A DNA stretch of 58,379 nt, from NCBI GenBank assembly GCA_045588185.1, contig JAZNDR010000047.1:1-58379 (forward strand), written 5' to 3'. Position 1 is the stretch's first letter; every line of letters starts with the position of its first letter. The position numbers and the translations under genes were made by a program. Shown piece by piece: positions 33,445-43,260 of the stretch. Below the pieces are notes generated by a model, which did not search any database, was not told the origin of the DNA, and was given only the letters and a program-made list of their open reading frames with translations. This DNA is from Scatosoma sp045588185 (GTDB lineage Bacteria > Bacillota > Clostridia > Christensenellales > Borkfalkiaceae).

Positions 33445-35358
33445 TTATACGTCTAAGTCGGTTACGAGCGAAGCGTTCTCTTCGATAAACTTTCTTCTAA
33501 GCTCGGGGCTTTCACCCATGAGCATCGAGAACATTTGGTCCGCTTCCGCCGCGTCCTGCATCGTTACGCGGATAAGCGTACGCGTTGCGGGGTTCATCGT
33601 CGTGTCCCAAAGCTGTTCCTTACTCATTTCGCCAAGACCTTTATAACGCTGGTATTCGATTTTACCCGTCGCGTTCTTGTCGTATTCGATTTTCTCTTCT
33701 TCCGAATACAAATAATCGTCGTGACCTTTAAAGCTCGCCTTGTAAAGCGGGGGCTTCGCCGCGTATACGTGCCCGTGCTCGATGAGCGGACGCATATAAC
33801 GGAATAAGAAAGTATACAAAAGTATACGGATATGCGCGCCGTCAACGTCGGCATCGGTCATGGAAATGATACGGTCGTATCTGAGCTTGCTTTCGTCGAA
33901 ATCGTCCAAAATACCGCACCCGAACGCCGTGATCATCGACTTGATTTCCTCGTTCTCCAAAACGCGGTTCAACCGCACTTTTTCTACGTTCAAAATCTTA
34001 CCGCGCAAAGGCAAAATCGCTTGGAACCGTCTATCGCGTCCCTGCTTCGCCGTGCCGCCTGCCGAGTCGCCCTCTACGATATAAATTTCGCAAAGCTCGC
34101 TTCTTCTGTCCGAACAGTCGGCAAGCTTGCCAGGGAGCGTCGTCGAACCGAGCACGCCCTTTCTTCTCGTCAATTCCCTTGCGTTTCTCGCCGCGTCGCG
34201 CGCCTTTTGCGCCGTGATACAACGGAGCACGAGCTCTTTCGCAACGCTCGGGTTTTCTTCCAAGAAAGTACCCATATGCTCGGAAACGCATTTATTTACG
34301 AACACACGAATGGTGCTGTTGTTGAGCTTGTCCTTCGTCTGCGACTCAAACTGCGCGTTGACGAGTTTAACGGATACCACCGCCGTGATACCTTCCATGA
34401 CGTCCTCGCTCGAAAGACGGTCGTTTTCCTTTAATATATTCAGCTTTTTACCCGCGTCGTTAATGACCTTGGTCAGCGCCATTTTCAAGCCCGCCACGTG
34501 CGTACCGCCGTCAATGGTGTTGACGTTGTTTGCGTAGCTGTAAATAACCTCGCTGTACGATTCGTTGTACTGAATCGCGACTTCACAAACGGTGTCGCCC
34601 TCTTGTTCTTCAAAATACACGGGCGCGGGGAACAACAGCTCCTCACGGTTTTTATTGAGTTCTTCTACGAACGAGCAAATACCGCCCTCGTAGCAGAAAG
34701 AATCCTGTTTTTCCTGCCCTTCGCGCTTGTCTTCGAGGGTAATCCGTAACCCCTTATTCAAATACGCAAGCTCGCGCAGTCTGCCCTTTAAGGTATCGTA
34801 ATTGAAGATAACCGTTTCGAAAATTTCCTCGTCGGGCATAAAGGTAACCTTCGTACCCATCGCGTCGGTGTCGCCGACGATTTGCACGCTGCGTTGCGGC
34901 ACACCGCGGTTATACACCTGCTTGAAGATATGCCCCTCGTGGGAAACTTCCGCTTCCAGCCATTCGGACAGCGCGTTTACCGCTTTCACGCCCACGCCGT
35001 GCAAACCGCTCGATACTTTATAACCCGAATCCCCGCCGAACTTACCGCCGGCGTTGACTTTCGTAAATACAACCTCCAAAGTGGAAATTCCCTCTTTGGG
35101 GTGGATATCGGTGGGAATACCGCGCCCGTTGTCCTGAACGGTACAGCTCCCGTCGCCGTTGATGGTTACCTCGATATGCGTACAGTACCCCGCCAACGCC
35201 TCGTCGATAGAGTTATCCACGACCTCGTGTACGAGGTGGTGAAGTCCCTTCGCGTCGGTGGACGAGATATACATACCGGGGCGTTTACGGATATGCTCCA
35301 AGCCGTCGAGGACCTGTATTTGTTCCGCGCCGTATTCGCCTTCTACTCTTTCCGCCAT
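33445..35358 (-). CDS. gyrB: DNA gyrase subunit B
   Basis: A 637-residue GyrB, the ATPase subunit of gyrase. The GHKL ATPase domain has V-D-N-S-I-D-E-A near residue 46, D-N-G-R-G-I-P near 76 and G-L-H-G-V-G near 119. The TOPRIM domain has E-G-D-S-A-G-G near 429 and the D-A-D-V-D-G-A-H metal motif near 503. The length is that of Gram-positive GyrB, with no E. coli-type insert. GGGAG precedes the start. A -10 box (TATAAT, 35430-35425) lies upstream with a weak -35. It is co-oriented with gyrA, 283 bases ahead of it. Confidence 0.97.
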   Translation of the reverse strand: MAERVEGEYGAEQIQVLDGLEHIRKRPGMYISSTDAKGLHHLVHEVVDNSIDEALAGYCTHIEVTINGDGSCTVQDNGRGIPTDIHPKEGISTLEVVFTKVNAGGKFGGDSGYKVSSGLHGVGVKAVNALSEWLEAEVSHEGHIFKQVYNRGVPQRSVQIVGDTDAMGTKVTFMPDEEIFETVIFNYDTLKGRLRELAYLNKGLRITLEDKREGQEKQDSFCYEGGICSFVEELNKNREELLFPAPVYFEEQEGDTVCEVAIQYNESYSEVIYSYANNVNTIDGGTHVAGLKMALTKVINDAGKKLNILKENDRLSSEDVMEGITAVVSVKLVNAQFESQTKDKLNNSTIRVFVNKCVSEHMGTFLEENPSVAKELVLRCITAQKARDAARNARELTRRKGVLGSTTLPGKLADCSDRRSELCEIYIVEGDSAGGTAKQGRDRRFQAILPLRGKILNVEKVRLNRVLENEEIKSMITAFGCGILDDFDESKLRYDRIISMTDADVDGAHIRILLYTFLFRYMRPLIEHGHVYAAKPPLYKASFKGHDDYLYSEEEKIEYDKNATGKIEYQRYKGLGEMSKEQLWDTTMNPATRTLIRVTMQDAAEADQMFSMLMGESPELRRKFIEENASLVTDLDV

Positions 35359-35570
35359 TTTGTTTTCTCCCGTTTCGCTTTCCCTTTTTTTAATAAAAAA
35401 GGGAATTCGTTATTTTACACCCCTATTATACCATATTTTTCGCGGAAAGGAAAGCGAATGACGGCGATTTTCCAAAAAACTTTTCCGCAAATCTCCGCAA
35501 AAGGCGTTTTACGCGTTGTATACGCCGAAAATCGCATACGGCAAGCTTAGACGGATAAATTCACACGCAA

Positions 35571-35603
35571 CGAAAAAACGGGCAAATTTCGCCCGTTTTT
35601 TCG
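35571..35603. terminator. Terminator after dusB
   Basis: Perfect 13-bp stem CGAAAAAACGGGC / GCCCGTTTTTTCG with a short AAATTTC loop. Confidence 0.88.
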
Positions 35604-36542
35604 TTACCCCCAAATCTCTTCCGCTATGCTAAGTACCTCGTCGGGCGTTTGCGCGGAAAATAGCCGTTCCTTGAACGCCGCCGCGCCCCGCTCGCCTTTT
35701 ACGAAAAACGCCGCCATTTTTCGCATAAAGACCGTCGTAAACCGCTCGTCGCAGGTTTGCCTCGTCCATTCCATTTGTTTTTTAAACAGTTCGCCTTTGC
35801 CTATCCGCTCTTTCCCCGTTAGATCGCAAAAAATTTGCGGGTCGAAGAGTGCCGCGCGCGCCACCATTACGCCGTCCGCGCCCGTTTCGTTTATCAGCTT
35901 TTCCCCGTCGGTAAGCGAGAACACGCCCCCGTTGGCGATTACGGGGATTTTTACCGACTTTTTCGCGCTTTCTATTTCTTTATAATTGACCTCGCCCGCG
36001 TATACCTTGTCTTTCGTTCTGCCGTGGATAGTGATAAGGCTTGCGCCCGCGCCCTCCATTCGCTTGGCAAACTCGGCGGTTATCAGTTTTTTCTCCGTGA
36101 TACCGATACGGAATTTCACGGTGATTATCTTTCCGCTTTTCACGCATTCCCGAACGATTTTTTCCGCCAAGGCGGGGTTTTCGAGGAGTGCGCTCCCCTC
36201 GCCGTTTTTATAAATTTTCGGTACGGGACAGCCCATATTGATATCGACGATAGGGAACGGCGCGATTTTTTCGTGCTCGCAGGCAAGGCGCATCGTGTCG
36301 GGCTCGTTGCCGAATATCTGCACCGCCGTCAAGCCCTCGTTTTCGTCGGTATACAACAGCTCCTGCGTGTTTTCACTGCCGTACTTTAAACCCTTTGCGC
36401 TGACCATTTCAGTATAGCAAAGCCCCGCCCCGCTCGCCTTACAAACACGGCGGAACGCGTAGTTCGTATACCCCGCAAGCGGTGCGAGAAAAACATTATT
36501 TTCGGTGGTAACGCTACCGATTTTGACCGCGTGTAAATTCAT
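35604..36542 (-). CDS. dusB: tRNA-dihydrouridine synthase (DusB-like)
   Basis: A 312-residue FMN-dependent enzyme that reduces uridines in the tRNA D-loop. The TIM-barrel start L-A-P-L-A-G-Y-T-N-Y-A-F (residues 19-30) binds FMN. The catalytic Cys is in I-N-M-G-C-P-V-P-K near residue 103. K-F-R-I-G near 144, H-G-R-T near 173 and N-G-G-V near 204 complete the family signature. It is the last gene of a three-gene operon, starting 8 bases after the YabN stop. A strong terminator follows. Confidence 0.93.
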   Translation of the reverse strand: MNLHAVKIGSVTTENNVFLAPLAGYTNYAFRRVCKASGAGLCYTEMVSAKGLKYGSENTQELLYTDENEGLTAVQIFGNEPDTMRLACEHEKIAPFPIVDINMGCPVPKIYKNGEGSALLENPALAEKIVRECVKSGKIITVKFRIGITEKKLITAEFAKRMEGAGASLITIHGRTKDKVYAGEVNYKEIESAKKSVKIPVIANGGVFSLTDGEKLINETGADGVMVARAALFDPQIFCDLTGKERIGKGELFKKQMEWTRQTCDERFTTVFMRKMAAFFVKGERGAAAFKERLFSAQTPDEVLSIAEEIWG

Positions 36543-36550
36543 AACCCCTC

Positions 36551-37990
36551 TTAATTGTTCTGCAATTCCGCTTTCGCTTGTAAATAGTAGTTATCCCATT
36601 CGACTTCGGAAAGCTCGGTTACGACTTTCCCGTCCGCGAGTGCTTTTTCTTCCGCCAAGGTAAATCGCTTGGCAAATCGCTCCGCGCTTTCCTTTAACGC
36701 CTTTTCACAGTCACAGCCTGCCTTTCTGCCGATATTGACCGCCGCGAATAATAAATCGCCGAGCTCTTTTTCCGTTTGCGCTCTATCGCCTTGTTTGTAC
36801 GCCTCGAAAAATTCCGACAATTCTTCTTCGAGCCGTTTTGCCGCGTCTTCCGCCGTGGCGAAATCCATACCCGCTTTCGCCGCGCGCTTGCCTATTTTTT
36901 GCGCCCGCATCGCCGCGGGAAAACATTTGGGAACGTCGTTTACCGAGTCCGCATAAGTAATTTGGTGCTTCTCCGCCATTTTGTTCTTTTCCCAAACGCT
37001 GAGCGCACCCCCTTCGTTGTCCGCCTTATCCTTGCCGAATACGTGCGTATGGCGGGAAATAAGTTTTTGGCAAATGCCCGTGAACGCGTCGGTCAAGTTG
37101 AACGCGCCCGTTTCCTCTTTCATTACGGCTTGGAACACCGCCTGCAATAACACGTCGCCCGTTTCCTCTAATATCTTCTCGTCGTCGTTACAGTCGATTG
37201 CGTCCACCAGCTCGTACGCTTCCTCTACCGCCGACATTTTGATACTTTCGCTCGTTTGGACTTTATCCCAAGGACAACCGTCGGGCGCGCGCAAACGCAC
37301 CACGATCTCTTTTAAATCCTCAGCGGTAAAACGGGATTTTTCCAACAACTCCATTTCCTCTATCGCCACCGCCGACGAATAATCGTACGACTTTTGACGG
37401 TCAAGCTCGTAAAGGCGCGCCTTTTTCGGCTTGCCTCCGCAAATATATTTGACTTCCGTTTCCTCGCCGAATAAATCGCCTAAAATCAGTTTGCAGTCGC
37501 TCGCCAACCCTCTATCGTCCATATCGTACACGACGAGCGGTAACCCCAAACCGCCCTGCTTCGCTTTTTCGGCAAGCTCGTACGCGGAAACTGCCGTGAA
37601 CGAACAGCCTTGAAATCCCGCCGTCCGCGCAAGCGCGGTCGTTTTGGATACGCCGTCGATAATTTCGATTTTCCCGCGCAAACGCTTACAAAGCGCCTTT
37701 ACCGAATAATCCTCACTCGCCGCGCCGTCCACGAGATACACCGTGTTTTCGCCCAAGTCGGTTACCGCTTTGGCAAGATTTTTCGCAAGCGTTGCAAAGC
37801 TACGGCTGTTTTCGTATACCGTATCCAAGCAAATATGCTCCACACCCAAATCCAACACCGACTGATACGAACGGGTATGCGCCGTGCGCACCGCTATCTT
37901 CCCGCCGTTTTTTACCGCGCGGAAAATCGCCTCTTCCCCCCGTTTCGTCAAATCGCCCGCTTCTACGCCCAAGCCGATAACCGTGATCAT
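36551..37990 (-). CDS. yabN: YabN-type fusion: SAM-methylase-like domain plus MazG pyrophosphohydrolase
   Basis: A 479-residue protein. The N-terminus (about 1-220) is a tetrapyrrole-methylase-like domain (V-I-G-L-G start, V-D-G-A-A-S near 89). The C-terminus is a tandem MazG nucleoside-triphosphate pyrophosphohydrolase (C-P-W-D-K-V-Q-T near 245, E-E-A-Y-E-L near 260, E-E-T-G-D-V-L-L-Q near 280, then E-K-E-L-G-D-L-L-F near 425). MazG removes aberrant nucleotides. The role of the methylase-like part is unknown. Its ATG overlaps the stop of the upstream flippase gene by four bases (ATGA), and dusB follows 8 bases after its stop. The yabM-yabN pairing is also found in Bacillus. Confidence 0.92.
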   Translation of the reverse strand: MITVIGLGVEAGDLTKRGEEAIFRAVKNGGKIAVRTAHTRSYQSVLDLGVEHICLDTVYENSRSFATLAKNLAKAVTDLGENTVYLVDGAASEDYSVKALCKRLRGKIEIIDGVSKTTALARTAGFQGCSFTAVSAYELAEKAKQGGLGLPLVVYDMDDRGLASDCKLILGDLFGEETEVKYICGGKPKKARLYELDRQKSYDYSSAVAIEEMELLEKSRFTAEDLKEIVVRLRAPDGCPWDKVQTSESIKMSAVEEAYELVDAIDCNDDEKILEETGDVLLQAVFQAVMKEETGAFNLTDAFTGICQKLISRHTHVFGKDKADNEGGALSVWEKNKMAEKHQITYADSVNDVPKCFPAAMRAQKIGKRAAKAGMDFATAEDAAKRLEEELSEFFEAYKQGDRAQTEKELGDLLFAAVNIGRKAGCDCEKALKESAERFAKRFTLAEEKALADGKVVTELSEVEWDNYYLQAKAELQNN

Positions 37991-39327
37991 GTTTCCTTTC
38001 TCCTTTTGTTTGCTACCCTTAAATTATACAACAAATCGAGTAAAAAGGCAACCAAATAACAGATATTCGTCGCGTATGCAAGCCCGAAAACGGAAATTTG
38101 CGGATTGCGTAACAGCCAAGTATACACCCCCGTTTTCACGACCACCGCAACCGCCATCGAAAGAGCGGCGTATTGCGGTTTCCCCTGCGCCGTCAAACAC
38201 GCCGAAAGCGTCTGCACGCAAGACAGCGTAAGCGCACTGACGGAAAACACTTTCACTAATCTTATCAAAGTGTCCAGCTCCTGCCCGCTCAAATTGCGGT
38301 ACACGAGCTTCACGGCAGGCTCGGCGAACAGATACAGTCCCGCCGCGCTCGGCAGTGCGACGAGCGCGGTAATGCCAAGCGAAAAAAACAGTTTCTTTTT
38401 CACGCTCGCACCCTTGCGCGCTCTTGCGGCGGCGAGGCTGGGCACGCTCGCCGCCGCGATTCCATAACAAACGGATACGGGCAGGTTGATAATCGTAACC
38501 GCCCCGCCCGAAAACAATCCGTATAAAGCGACGGGATCGGGCGCGTAATTCCCCAACAACCGTACGACGAGCACACTGTCGAGCAACCCCGACAGAGGCA
38601 GCAGTATCGAGCTGAACGTAACGGGAATACTCAATTTGAGCACCGTTTTCGCCTTGACCCTGCCCCCGCCGTCCTTTAATTTACGGGGGGCAGGTACGCG
38701 TTTAAACAGCAACAGCATCACGAGCAAAGCGACTAACTCGGAAAGAGAAACGGCGAGCAGTAAAAAGGTAACCGCGCGGACGGTGTTTTCCTTAAAAAGA
38801 TAGGCAAACAGTAAACCGAAACCCACCTTGACGAGCTGTTCTATCACTTCGGAAAGGGCGGTGGGGAACATTTCGTTTTTGCCCTGAAACCAACCGCGGA
38901 ACACGGAAATTGCAGACACCAAAAATACCGACGGCGCAAGCGCAAAATACCCCGTCGTAATCTCTTTGGCGTTTTGCGCCGCCGCAAGCAAAGGCGCAAG
39001 CCCCACCATTAGCAAAGTCCCTGCCAAACCTATCCATAAAAACAGCTTCATCGCCGTTTTGAAAAGCGGTTTGTCCCCCTGTCCCTTTTCGATGCGCTCC
39101 GCGGTTAGCTTGGCAATCGACGAGGGAATCCCCGTCGCGGAAAGCGTCAAAAGCATACAATACACGGGATAGACCATTTGATACAGTCCTATCCCGTGCC
39201 CGCCTATCAAATTCGTGAGCGGAATACGGTACACCGCGCCGATAATTTTGGCGATAAATCCGCCCGCCGCAATCGTCGCCGCCCCCTTGATAAACCCGCT
39301 CTTTTTCTTTTTCGCTTTCTCCGACAT
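37987..39327 (-). CDS. SpoVB/YabM-like polysaccharide flippase (MVF/MATE-like superfamily)
   Basis: A 446-residue protein with about 12-14 membrane helices, of the MOP exporter superfamily that includes SpoVB, YabM and MurJ lipid-II flippases. The N-terminal K-G-A-A-T-I-A-A-G-G-F-I-A-K-I-I-G-A-V-Y-R-I-P-L segment and G-L-Y-Q-M-V-Y-P are typical of SpoVB-type members. It probably moves a lipid-linked cell-wall or polysaccharide precursor. The ATGA overlap with yabN indicates coupled translation. GGGGG precedes the start. Whether it serves sporulation, general wall synthesis or another polymer cannot be told. Confidence 0.87.
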   Translation of the reverse strand: MSEKAKKKKSGFIKGAATIAAGGFIAKIIGAVYRIPLTNLIGGHGIGLYQMVYPVYCMLLTLSATGIPSSIAKLTAERIEKGQGDKPLFKTAMKLFLWIGLAGTLLMVGLAPLLAAAQNAKEITTGYFALAPSVFLVSAISVFRGWFQGKNEMFPTALSEVIEQLVKVGFGLLFAYLFKENTVRAVTFLLLAVSLSELVALLVMLLLFKRVPAPRKLKDGGGRVKAKTVLKLSIPVTFSSILLPLSGLLDSVLVVRLLGNYAPDPVALYGLFSGGAVTIINLPVSVCYGIAAASVPSLAAARARKGASVKKKLFFSLGITALVALPSAAGLYLFAEPAVKLVYRNLSGQELDTLIRLVKVFSVSALTLSCVQTLSACLTAQGKPQYAALSMAVAVVVKTGVYTWLLRNPQISVFGLAYATNICYLVAFLLDLLYNLRVANKRRKET

Positions 39328-39377
39328 ATCCCCACCCCCTTGGATAGTTTGCGGACAAAGCGCGCTTTTTATAACAA

Positions 39378-39404
39378 AAACCGCCCTGTCGGCGGTTTCG
39401 TTTT
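39378..39404 (-). terminator. Terminator after the GH2 gene
   Basis: Stem AAACCGCC / GGCGGTTT with a five-base loop; the minus strand reads on into a T-tract (TTTTTG). Confidence 0.75.
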
Positions 39405-41141
39405 TTATTCGAGTAAGCTCGCTTCCTTGAAAAGCTCGCTATTTATCTTTTTCATTACCTCTATCGGTACTTTTATCACTTCCCTATCGTAAGTAACGAG
39501 TCCGTTGATTTCCTCTTCCACGTCGGAAACTTGCGTGTAAATACTCCCGCACAAGCCCTTTTGAATAAGCGGTTTCAGCTTTTTCAAAAACAGCTTTTCC
39601 AGCGCGGCGATAAGCTCCGCTTGCGTTTTGAATTTCTTGTACCCGAACTCCTTGCTTTCGTCGAAAACGTGCCCTTTTGTTTGCATCGAATATCCGCCGA
39701 ATTCACTCAATACCACGGGGCGTTCGTCCTTGGGTACGCGTAAGGGCGTGTAATAGGTATGCAAGCTTTTCAGCTCCGTCTTGCCCGCGCCTTGGTCGTG
39801 CCAACCGCTTACCGAGTCGATAATACGGGTGGAATCTTGGCTCTTGATATATTCGGTAATACGCGCCGAATCGAACTGTCCCCACCCCTCGTTAAAGGGT
39901 ACCCAAACGCCGATACAGGTACAGTTATACAGCGCGGAAAGCGTTTCGTCCACAGCCTTTTCAAACTCCGCTCTCCCGCTCGCGCTTTCGCGGGCGAAAT
40001 ATTTATAATCGTCGTCGCAGTGTTTAAAGCCAAGGAACGGAAACGCCGCGATATGCGTAAATTTATATTCCCCGCCGCCGTTCACGAAATCCTGCCAAAC
40101 GATAAGCCCCAGCTTATCGCAATGATAATACCAGCGCATCGGCTCTAACTTAATATGCTTTCGCACCGTGTTAAAGCCCATATCTTTCAGCATTTTCAGT
40201 TCCTCAAAAGCCGCCTCGTCGCAAGGATAAGTCAGCATACCGTCCGACCAGTAGCCTTGGTCGAGCACACCGTTGAAAAAGTACGGCTTGCCGTTCAGCG
40301 TCAGCCGTTGCACTCCCCGTTTATCCCGCGCTTTCCCAAACGCCCGCACGCCGAAATACGATTGCAATTCGTCCCCGCTCTCGTTCGTCAATACGAGTGT
40401 GTACAGCTTGGGATTTTCGGGCGACCAGCGCTCGAACGGATAACAAAAAACCGTTTCCGTTTGATAGCTTTGCGATAAAATTTCCGTATCCCCGTCGAAT
40501 ATACGCGCCGTCTGCGTTTCCCCGAACGAGTCGGAAACGATACGCACTTCGTTTTCGAACGGGTCGGTGGTTATTTTCAAACCCGAAATATATTTCTTCG
40601 GCATAAATTCCAACCACACCGTCTGCCAAATCCCGCTTTGCGGAGTGTACCAAATGCCCCCGCGGTTTACACTTTGTTTCCCGCGCGCGCCCTCGTTTTT
40701 GAACGCTTCGTCCCTGCAATAGACGGTCAACTCGTTCTCGCCCGTTTTCACGAGCGCGGAAATATCCAAGTCAAAGGGCGTGAAACCGCCCTTATGCGCG
40801 CCCGCTTTTTGTCCGTTTACGAGCACTTCGCACTCACTGTCCACCGCTCCGAAATGCAAGAACACCGTGCCGTTTACCGTGTTTTCGTTTAAAGCAAACG
40901 AGCGAGTATATACCAGCATTTCGTTTTCCTTTAATAAGAAATCCTCGGCAATTCCGCTAAGCAGCGTTTCCGGGGAAAAGGGCACGAGTATCTCGCCGTC
41001 AAACGATTTTTCGCCGTTTATATCCTGCTTATAAAAATTCCATTTTCCGTTTAAGCACAGCCAGCCTTTGCGTTCCGCCTGCGGGCGGGGGTGTTCGCTG
41101 TGGGGAATCTCCCCCGTTTTATATCTCGTTTTGAGCCGCAT
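39405..41141 (-). CDS. Glycoside hydrolase family 2 enzyme
   Basis: A 578-residue GH2 enzyme. The N-terminal sugar-binding jelly roll (about 25-185) has G-K-W-N-F, L-H-F-G-A-V-D and G-G-I-W. An Ig-like domain (about 185-270) follows, then the TIM barrel with R-L-T-L-N-G-K-P near 277. The acid/base Glu is in V-P-F-N-E-G-W-G near 415, and the probable nucleophile Glu is in L-S-E-F-G-G-Y near 486. There is no signal peptide, so the enzyme is cytoplasmic. The likely activity is beta-galactosidase, beta-glucuronidase or beta-mannosidase; the motifs do not decide. It overlaps the MFS gene by 23 bases, so the two act together. Confidence 0.9.
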   Translation of the reverse strand: MRLKTRYKTGEIPHSEHPRPQAERKGWLCLNGKWNFYKQDINGEKSFDGEILVPFSPETLLSGIAEDFLLKENEMLVYTRSFALNENTVNGTVFLHFGAVDSECEVLVNGQKAGAHKGGFTPFDLDISALVKTGENELTVYCRDEAFKNEGARGKQSVNRGGIWYTPQSGIWQTVWLEFMPKKYISGLKITTDPFENEVRIVSDSFGETQTARIFDGDTEILSQSYQTETVFCYPFERWSPENPKLYTLVLTNESGDELQSYFGVRAFGKARDKRGVQRLTLNGKPYFFNGVLDQGYWSDGMLTYPCDEAAFEELKMLKDMGFNTVRKHIKLEPMRWYYHCDKLGLIVWQDFVNGGGEYKFTHIAAFPFLGFKHCDDDYKYFARESASGRAEFEKAVDETLSALYNCTCIGVWVPFNEGWGQFDSARITEYIKSQDSTRIIDSVSGWHDQGAGKTELKSLHTYYTPLRVPKDERPVVLSEFGGYSMQTKGHVFDESKEFGYKKFKTQAELIAALEKLFLKKLKPLIQKGLCGSIYTQVSDVEEEINGLVTYDREVIKVPIEVMKKINSELFKEASLLE

Positions 41142-42474
41142 TTTTCTTCTCCTTATCCGTTTTCGCTTGCTTTACGAGCACAGGCACGAGTAAAATCGCC
41201 AGTGCCGCCACGACCGCGCCCGCTAAAAATATTTCAGGCGCAGGGATATATTGCGTCGTCATCATATCCGCTCCGCTCGTATCGGGCAAAGGAATGTTCG
41301 CCGATTTATTGATCGCGTTGCCGATCATCGGTCCTAAAAGCATCGGGAGCAGTACACTGAAAATCATACGCACGCCCTGTAATTTCCCCGCGTCCTTTTC
41401 GGGAGTATAATCACGCGTGAGCGCACCGCAAAGCGCGGATACGAATATGTAGCCCGTAATCATAACGAAGCCCGCCGCGCCAAAGCAAACGAGGGTTAGC
41501 ATATGCCCGTCAAAATCGGCGAAATACATCGCTAAAAGCCCCGCCGACATCACGCCGAGCGCGATATATAACAGCTTGGTTTTATCCATACGGTCAGTGA
41601 GCCCGCCAAGGAAGATATTGATAACGCCGCCAAGCGCGATCGCAAGCCCGAACACGATACTGTATTCCAACACGGAAAACCCGAGATAGGTCTTCATATA
41701 AATAATCATATACGGCATAAAGATTTGGCAGGCAATCCCGTACACACCCACCACGCACAGCACGAGATAGAGTGTGGGGTTGCCCTTTACCACCGACGGC
41801 TTGAACCCGTACACGATATCTTTCAGCGTTCCGTTCTTTTGCAATGTGGGGCTGTCTTTTACCGTAAACAACCCCGCGATACCGCAAACGGAAATCACGA
41901 TACCGAGGCACAAAAACAACGCCTTGTACCCCATTGCTTCCACCAAGATACCGAATCCCCCCGCCACGATCAGCATTGCCGCGAGCGGAAGCACGGAAAG
42001 CACTCCCTCTACCTTGCCTCTAAATTCTTCTTTGGTGTTATCCGTTACCCACGCGTTGAACGCCGCGTCGTTCGCCGTCGAACCGAACAGCGTCATCACG
42101 CAATCCCCTGCCACGACGATAACGAGCGCAACGGTAATCGCCGTCGCGTACGAGGTGTTGAAAATCTTTTGCACGGTATCCGCGCTGATAAAACCGAACA
42201 GCCCGACCGTCGCACCCCAGATGATATACCCTATCGAAATGAACGAACGCCTGTTCCCCTTTTTATCGGAAAGCGTACCCGCCACGAGCGTCGTTGCCGT
42301 TGCCGCCACCCCCGAAAGCTGTACCATTAGCGTAATGGCGTCTAAATTTTTGTCAATGGTATCGAATACGAATAAGTTGAAATACATATTCTCCACCGAC
42401 CAAGCAATTTGTCCGATGAGTCCGAATAAAACGAGTATCCACCAGTTTCTTTTCCCAAAGCCGCTCTGTTGCAT
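41119..42474 (-). CDS. MFS transporter, probable sugar importer
   Basis: A 451-residue major facilitator superfamily protein with 12 predicted helices. The loop 2-3 motif (G-x-L-S-D-K-K-G-N-R-R, near residue 67) and its repeat G-G-L-T-D-R-M-D-K near 285 are present. Its gene is the first of a two-gene operon with the GH2 glycosidase, so the likely job is import of the oligosaccharide cleaved by GH2. AAGGAG precedes the start, and a TTGCCA-17-TATAAT promoter lies at 42535-42507. No regulator gene is adjacent. Confidence 0.87.
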   Translation of the reverse strand: MQQSGFGKRNWWILVLFGLIGQIAWSVENMYFNLFVFDTIDKNLDAITLMVQLSGVAATATTLVAGTLSDKKGNRRSFISIGYIIWGATVGLFGFISADTVQKIFNTSYATAITVALVIVVAGDCVMTLFGSTANDAAFNAWVTDNTKEEFRGKVEGVLSVLPLAAMLIVAGGFGILVEAMGYKALFLCLGIVISVCGIAGLFTVKDSPTLQKNGTLKDIVYGFKPSVVKGNPTLYLVLCVVGVYGIACQIFMPYMIIYMKTYLGFSVLEYSIVFGLAIALGGVINIFLGGLTDRMDKTKLLYIALGVMSAGLLAMYFADFDGHMLTLVCFGAAGFVMITGYIFVSALCGALTRDYTPEKDAGKLQGVRMIFSVLLPMLLGPMIGNAINKSANIPLPDTSGADMMTTQYIPAPEIFLAGAVVAALAILLVPVLVKQAKTDKEKKNAAQNEI

Positions 42475-42506
42475 AATAGTATATCTCCTTGCGTATCTAC
42501 GCTCTT

Positions 42507-42535
42507 ATTATAACATAAATTTTCGGCTTTGGCAA
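42507..42535 (-). promoter_or_regulatory. Promoter of the MFS-GH2 operon
   Basis: TTGCCA (42535-42530), 17-base spacer, TATAAT (42512-42507) on the minus strand. Confidence 0.75.
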
Positions 42536-42565
42536 CACCCGCGCGCACTTTCCTATAAAAAGAAC

Positions 42566-42589
42566 GCCCTGCTTATAATTAAGCAGGGC
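42566..42589 (-). terminator. Terminator after engB
   Basis: Stem GCCCTGCTT / AAGCAGGGC with a six-base loop, then GTTCTTTTTAT on the minus strand. Confidence 0.82.
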
Positions 42590-42597
42590 TGTTGCGT

Positions 42598-43248
42598 TTA
42601 TTCTTCGTCCTCTTCTTCCTCATATACGGGCGCGTTTGCGTTGTCAATGATCGTGCGGAGCTTTTTCAATATCTCCTCTTTGCCGTAACCCGTTTCCGCG
42701 CTGGTGGCAATCAGGTTCTCTACGCCTAAATACATATCGGCGGCAATCGCGCGGGTATGTTCTTTGAGCTTCATTCTCGAAAGCTTGTCCGCTTTGGTGA
42801 GCACCACGGTAAAGGGCAAAGTATGATAATGCAAAAACTGCATCATTTGCATATCGTCCGCCGTGGGGTCGTGGCGGGAATCGGCAAGCATGAACACGTG
42901 CGCGATACTCTCTTTTTTACGGAAAAACGCGTCGAGCGTTTTCGCCCATTTATCCTTTTCCGATTTTGAAACGCGCGCAAAGCCGTACCCGGGCAAATCG
43001 GCAAGAATAAACTCGCCGAAATCGAAATAATTGACAAGCCTCGTACGCCCCGGCTCGCTACTCGTTTTGGCTAACTTTTTACGGTTGGCAAGCATATTGA
43101 TAAACGAGCTTTTGCCCACGTTCGACTTCCCGCAAACCGCAATCACGGGTTTATCGGGCGTGATAAACTGATCGGCGCGCGCCGCCGAAGTAATAAAGGT
43201 CGCGTTCTTAATCACGAGCGGTTGTATTTTATCGTTCGTTTCGTACAT
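42598..43248 (-). CDS. engB: Ribosome-biogenesis GTPase YsxC/EngB
   Basis: A 216-residue TRAFAC-class GTPase, essential in many bacteria for 50S subunit assembly. The G1 motif is G-K-S-N-V-G-K-S-S near residue 40, G3 is D-L-P-G-Y-G near 77, G4 is T-K-A-D near 146 and G5 is T-S-A near 180. Length and motifs are typical. It begins 12 bases after the lon stop, the lon-engB arrangement common in Firmicutes. An acidic C-terminal tail (E-E-E-D-E-E) is present. Confidence 0.95.
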   Translation of the reverse strand: MYETNDKIQPLVIKNATFITSAARADQFITPDKPVIAVCGKSNVGKSSFINMLANRKKLAKTSSEPGRTRLVNYFDFGEFILADLPGYGFARVSKSEKDKWAKTLDAFFRKKESIAHVFMLADSRHDPTADDMQMMQFLHYHTLPFTVVLTKADKLSRMKLKEHTRAIAADMYLGVENLIATSAETGYGKEEILKKLRTIIDNANAPVYEEEEDEE

Positions 43249-43260
43249 ACCCGTCTCCTT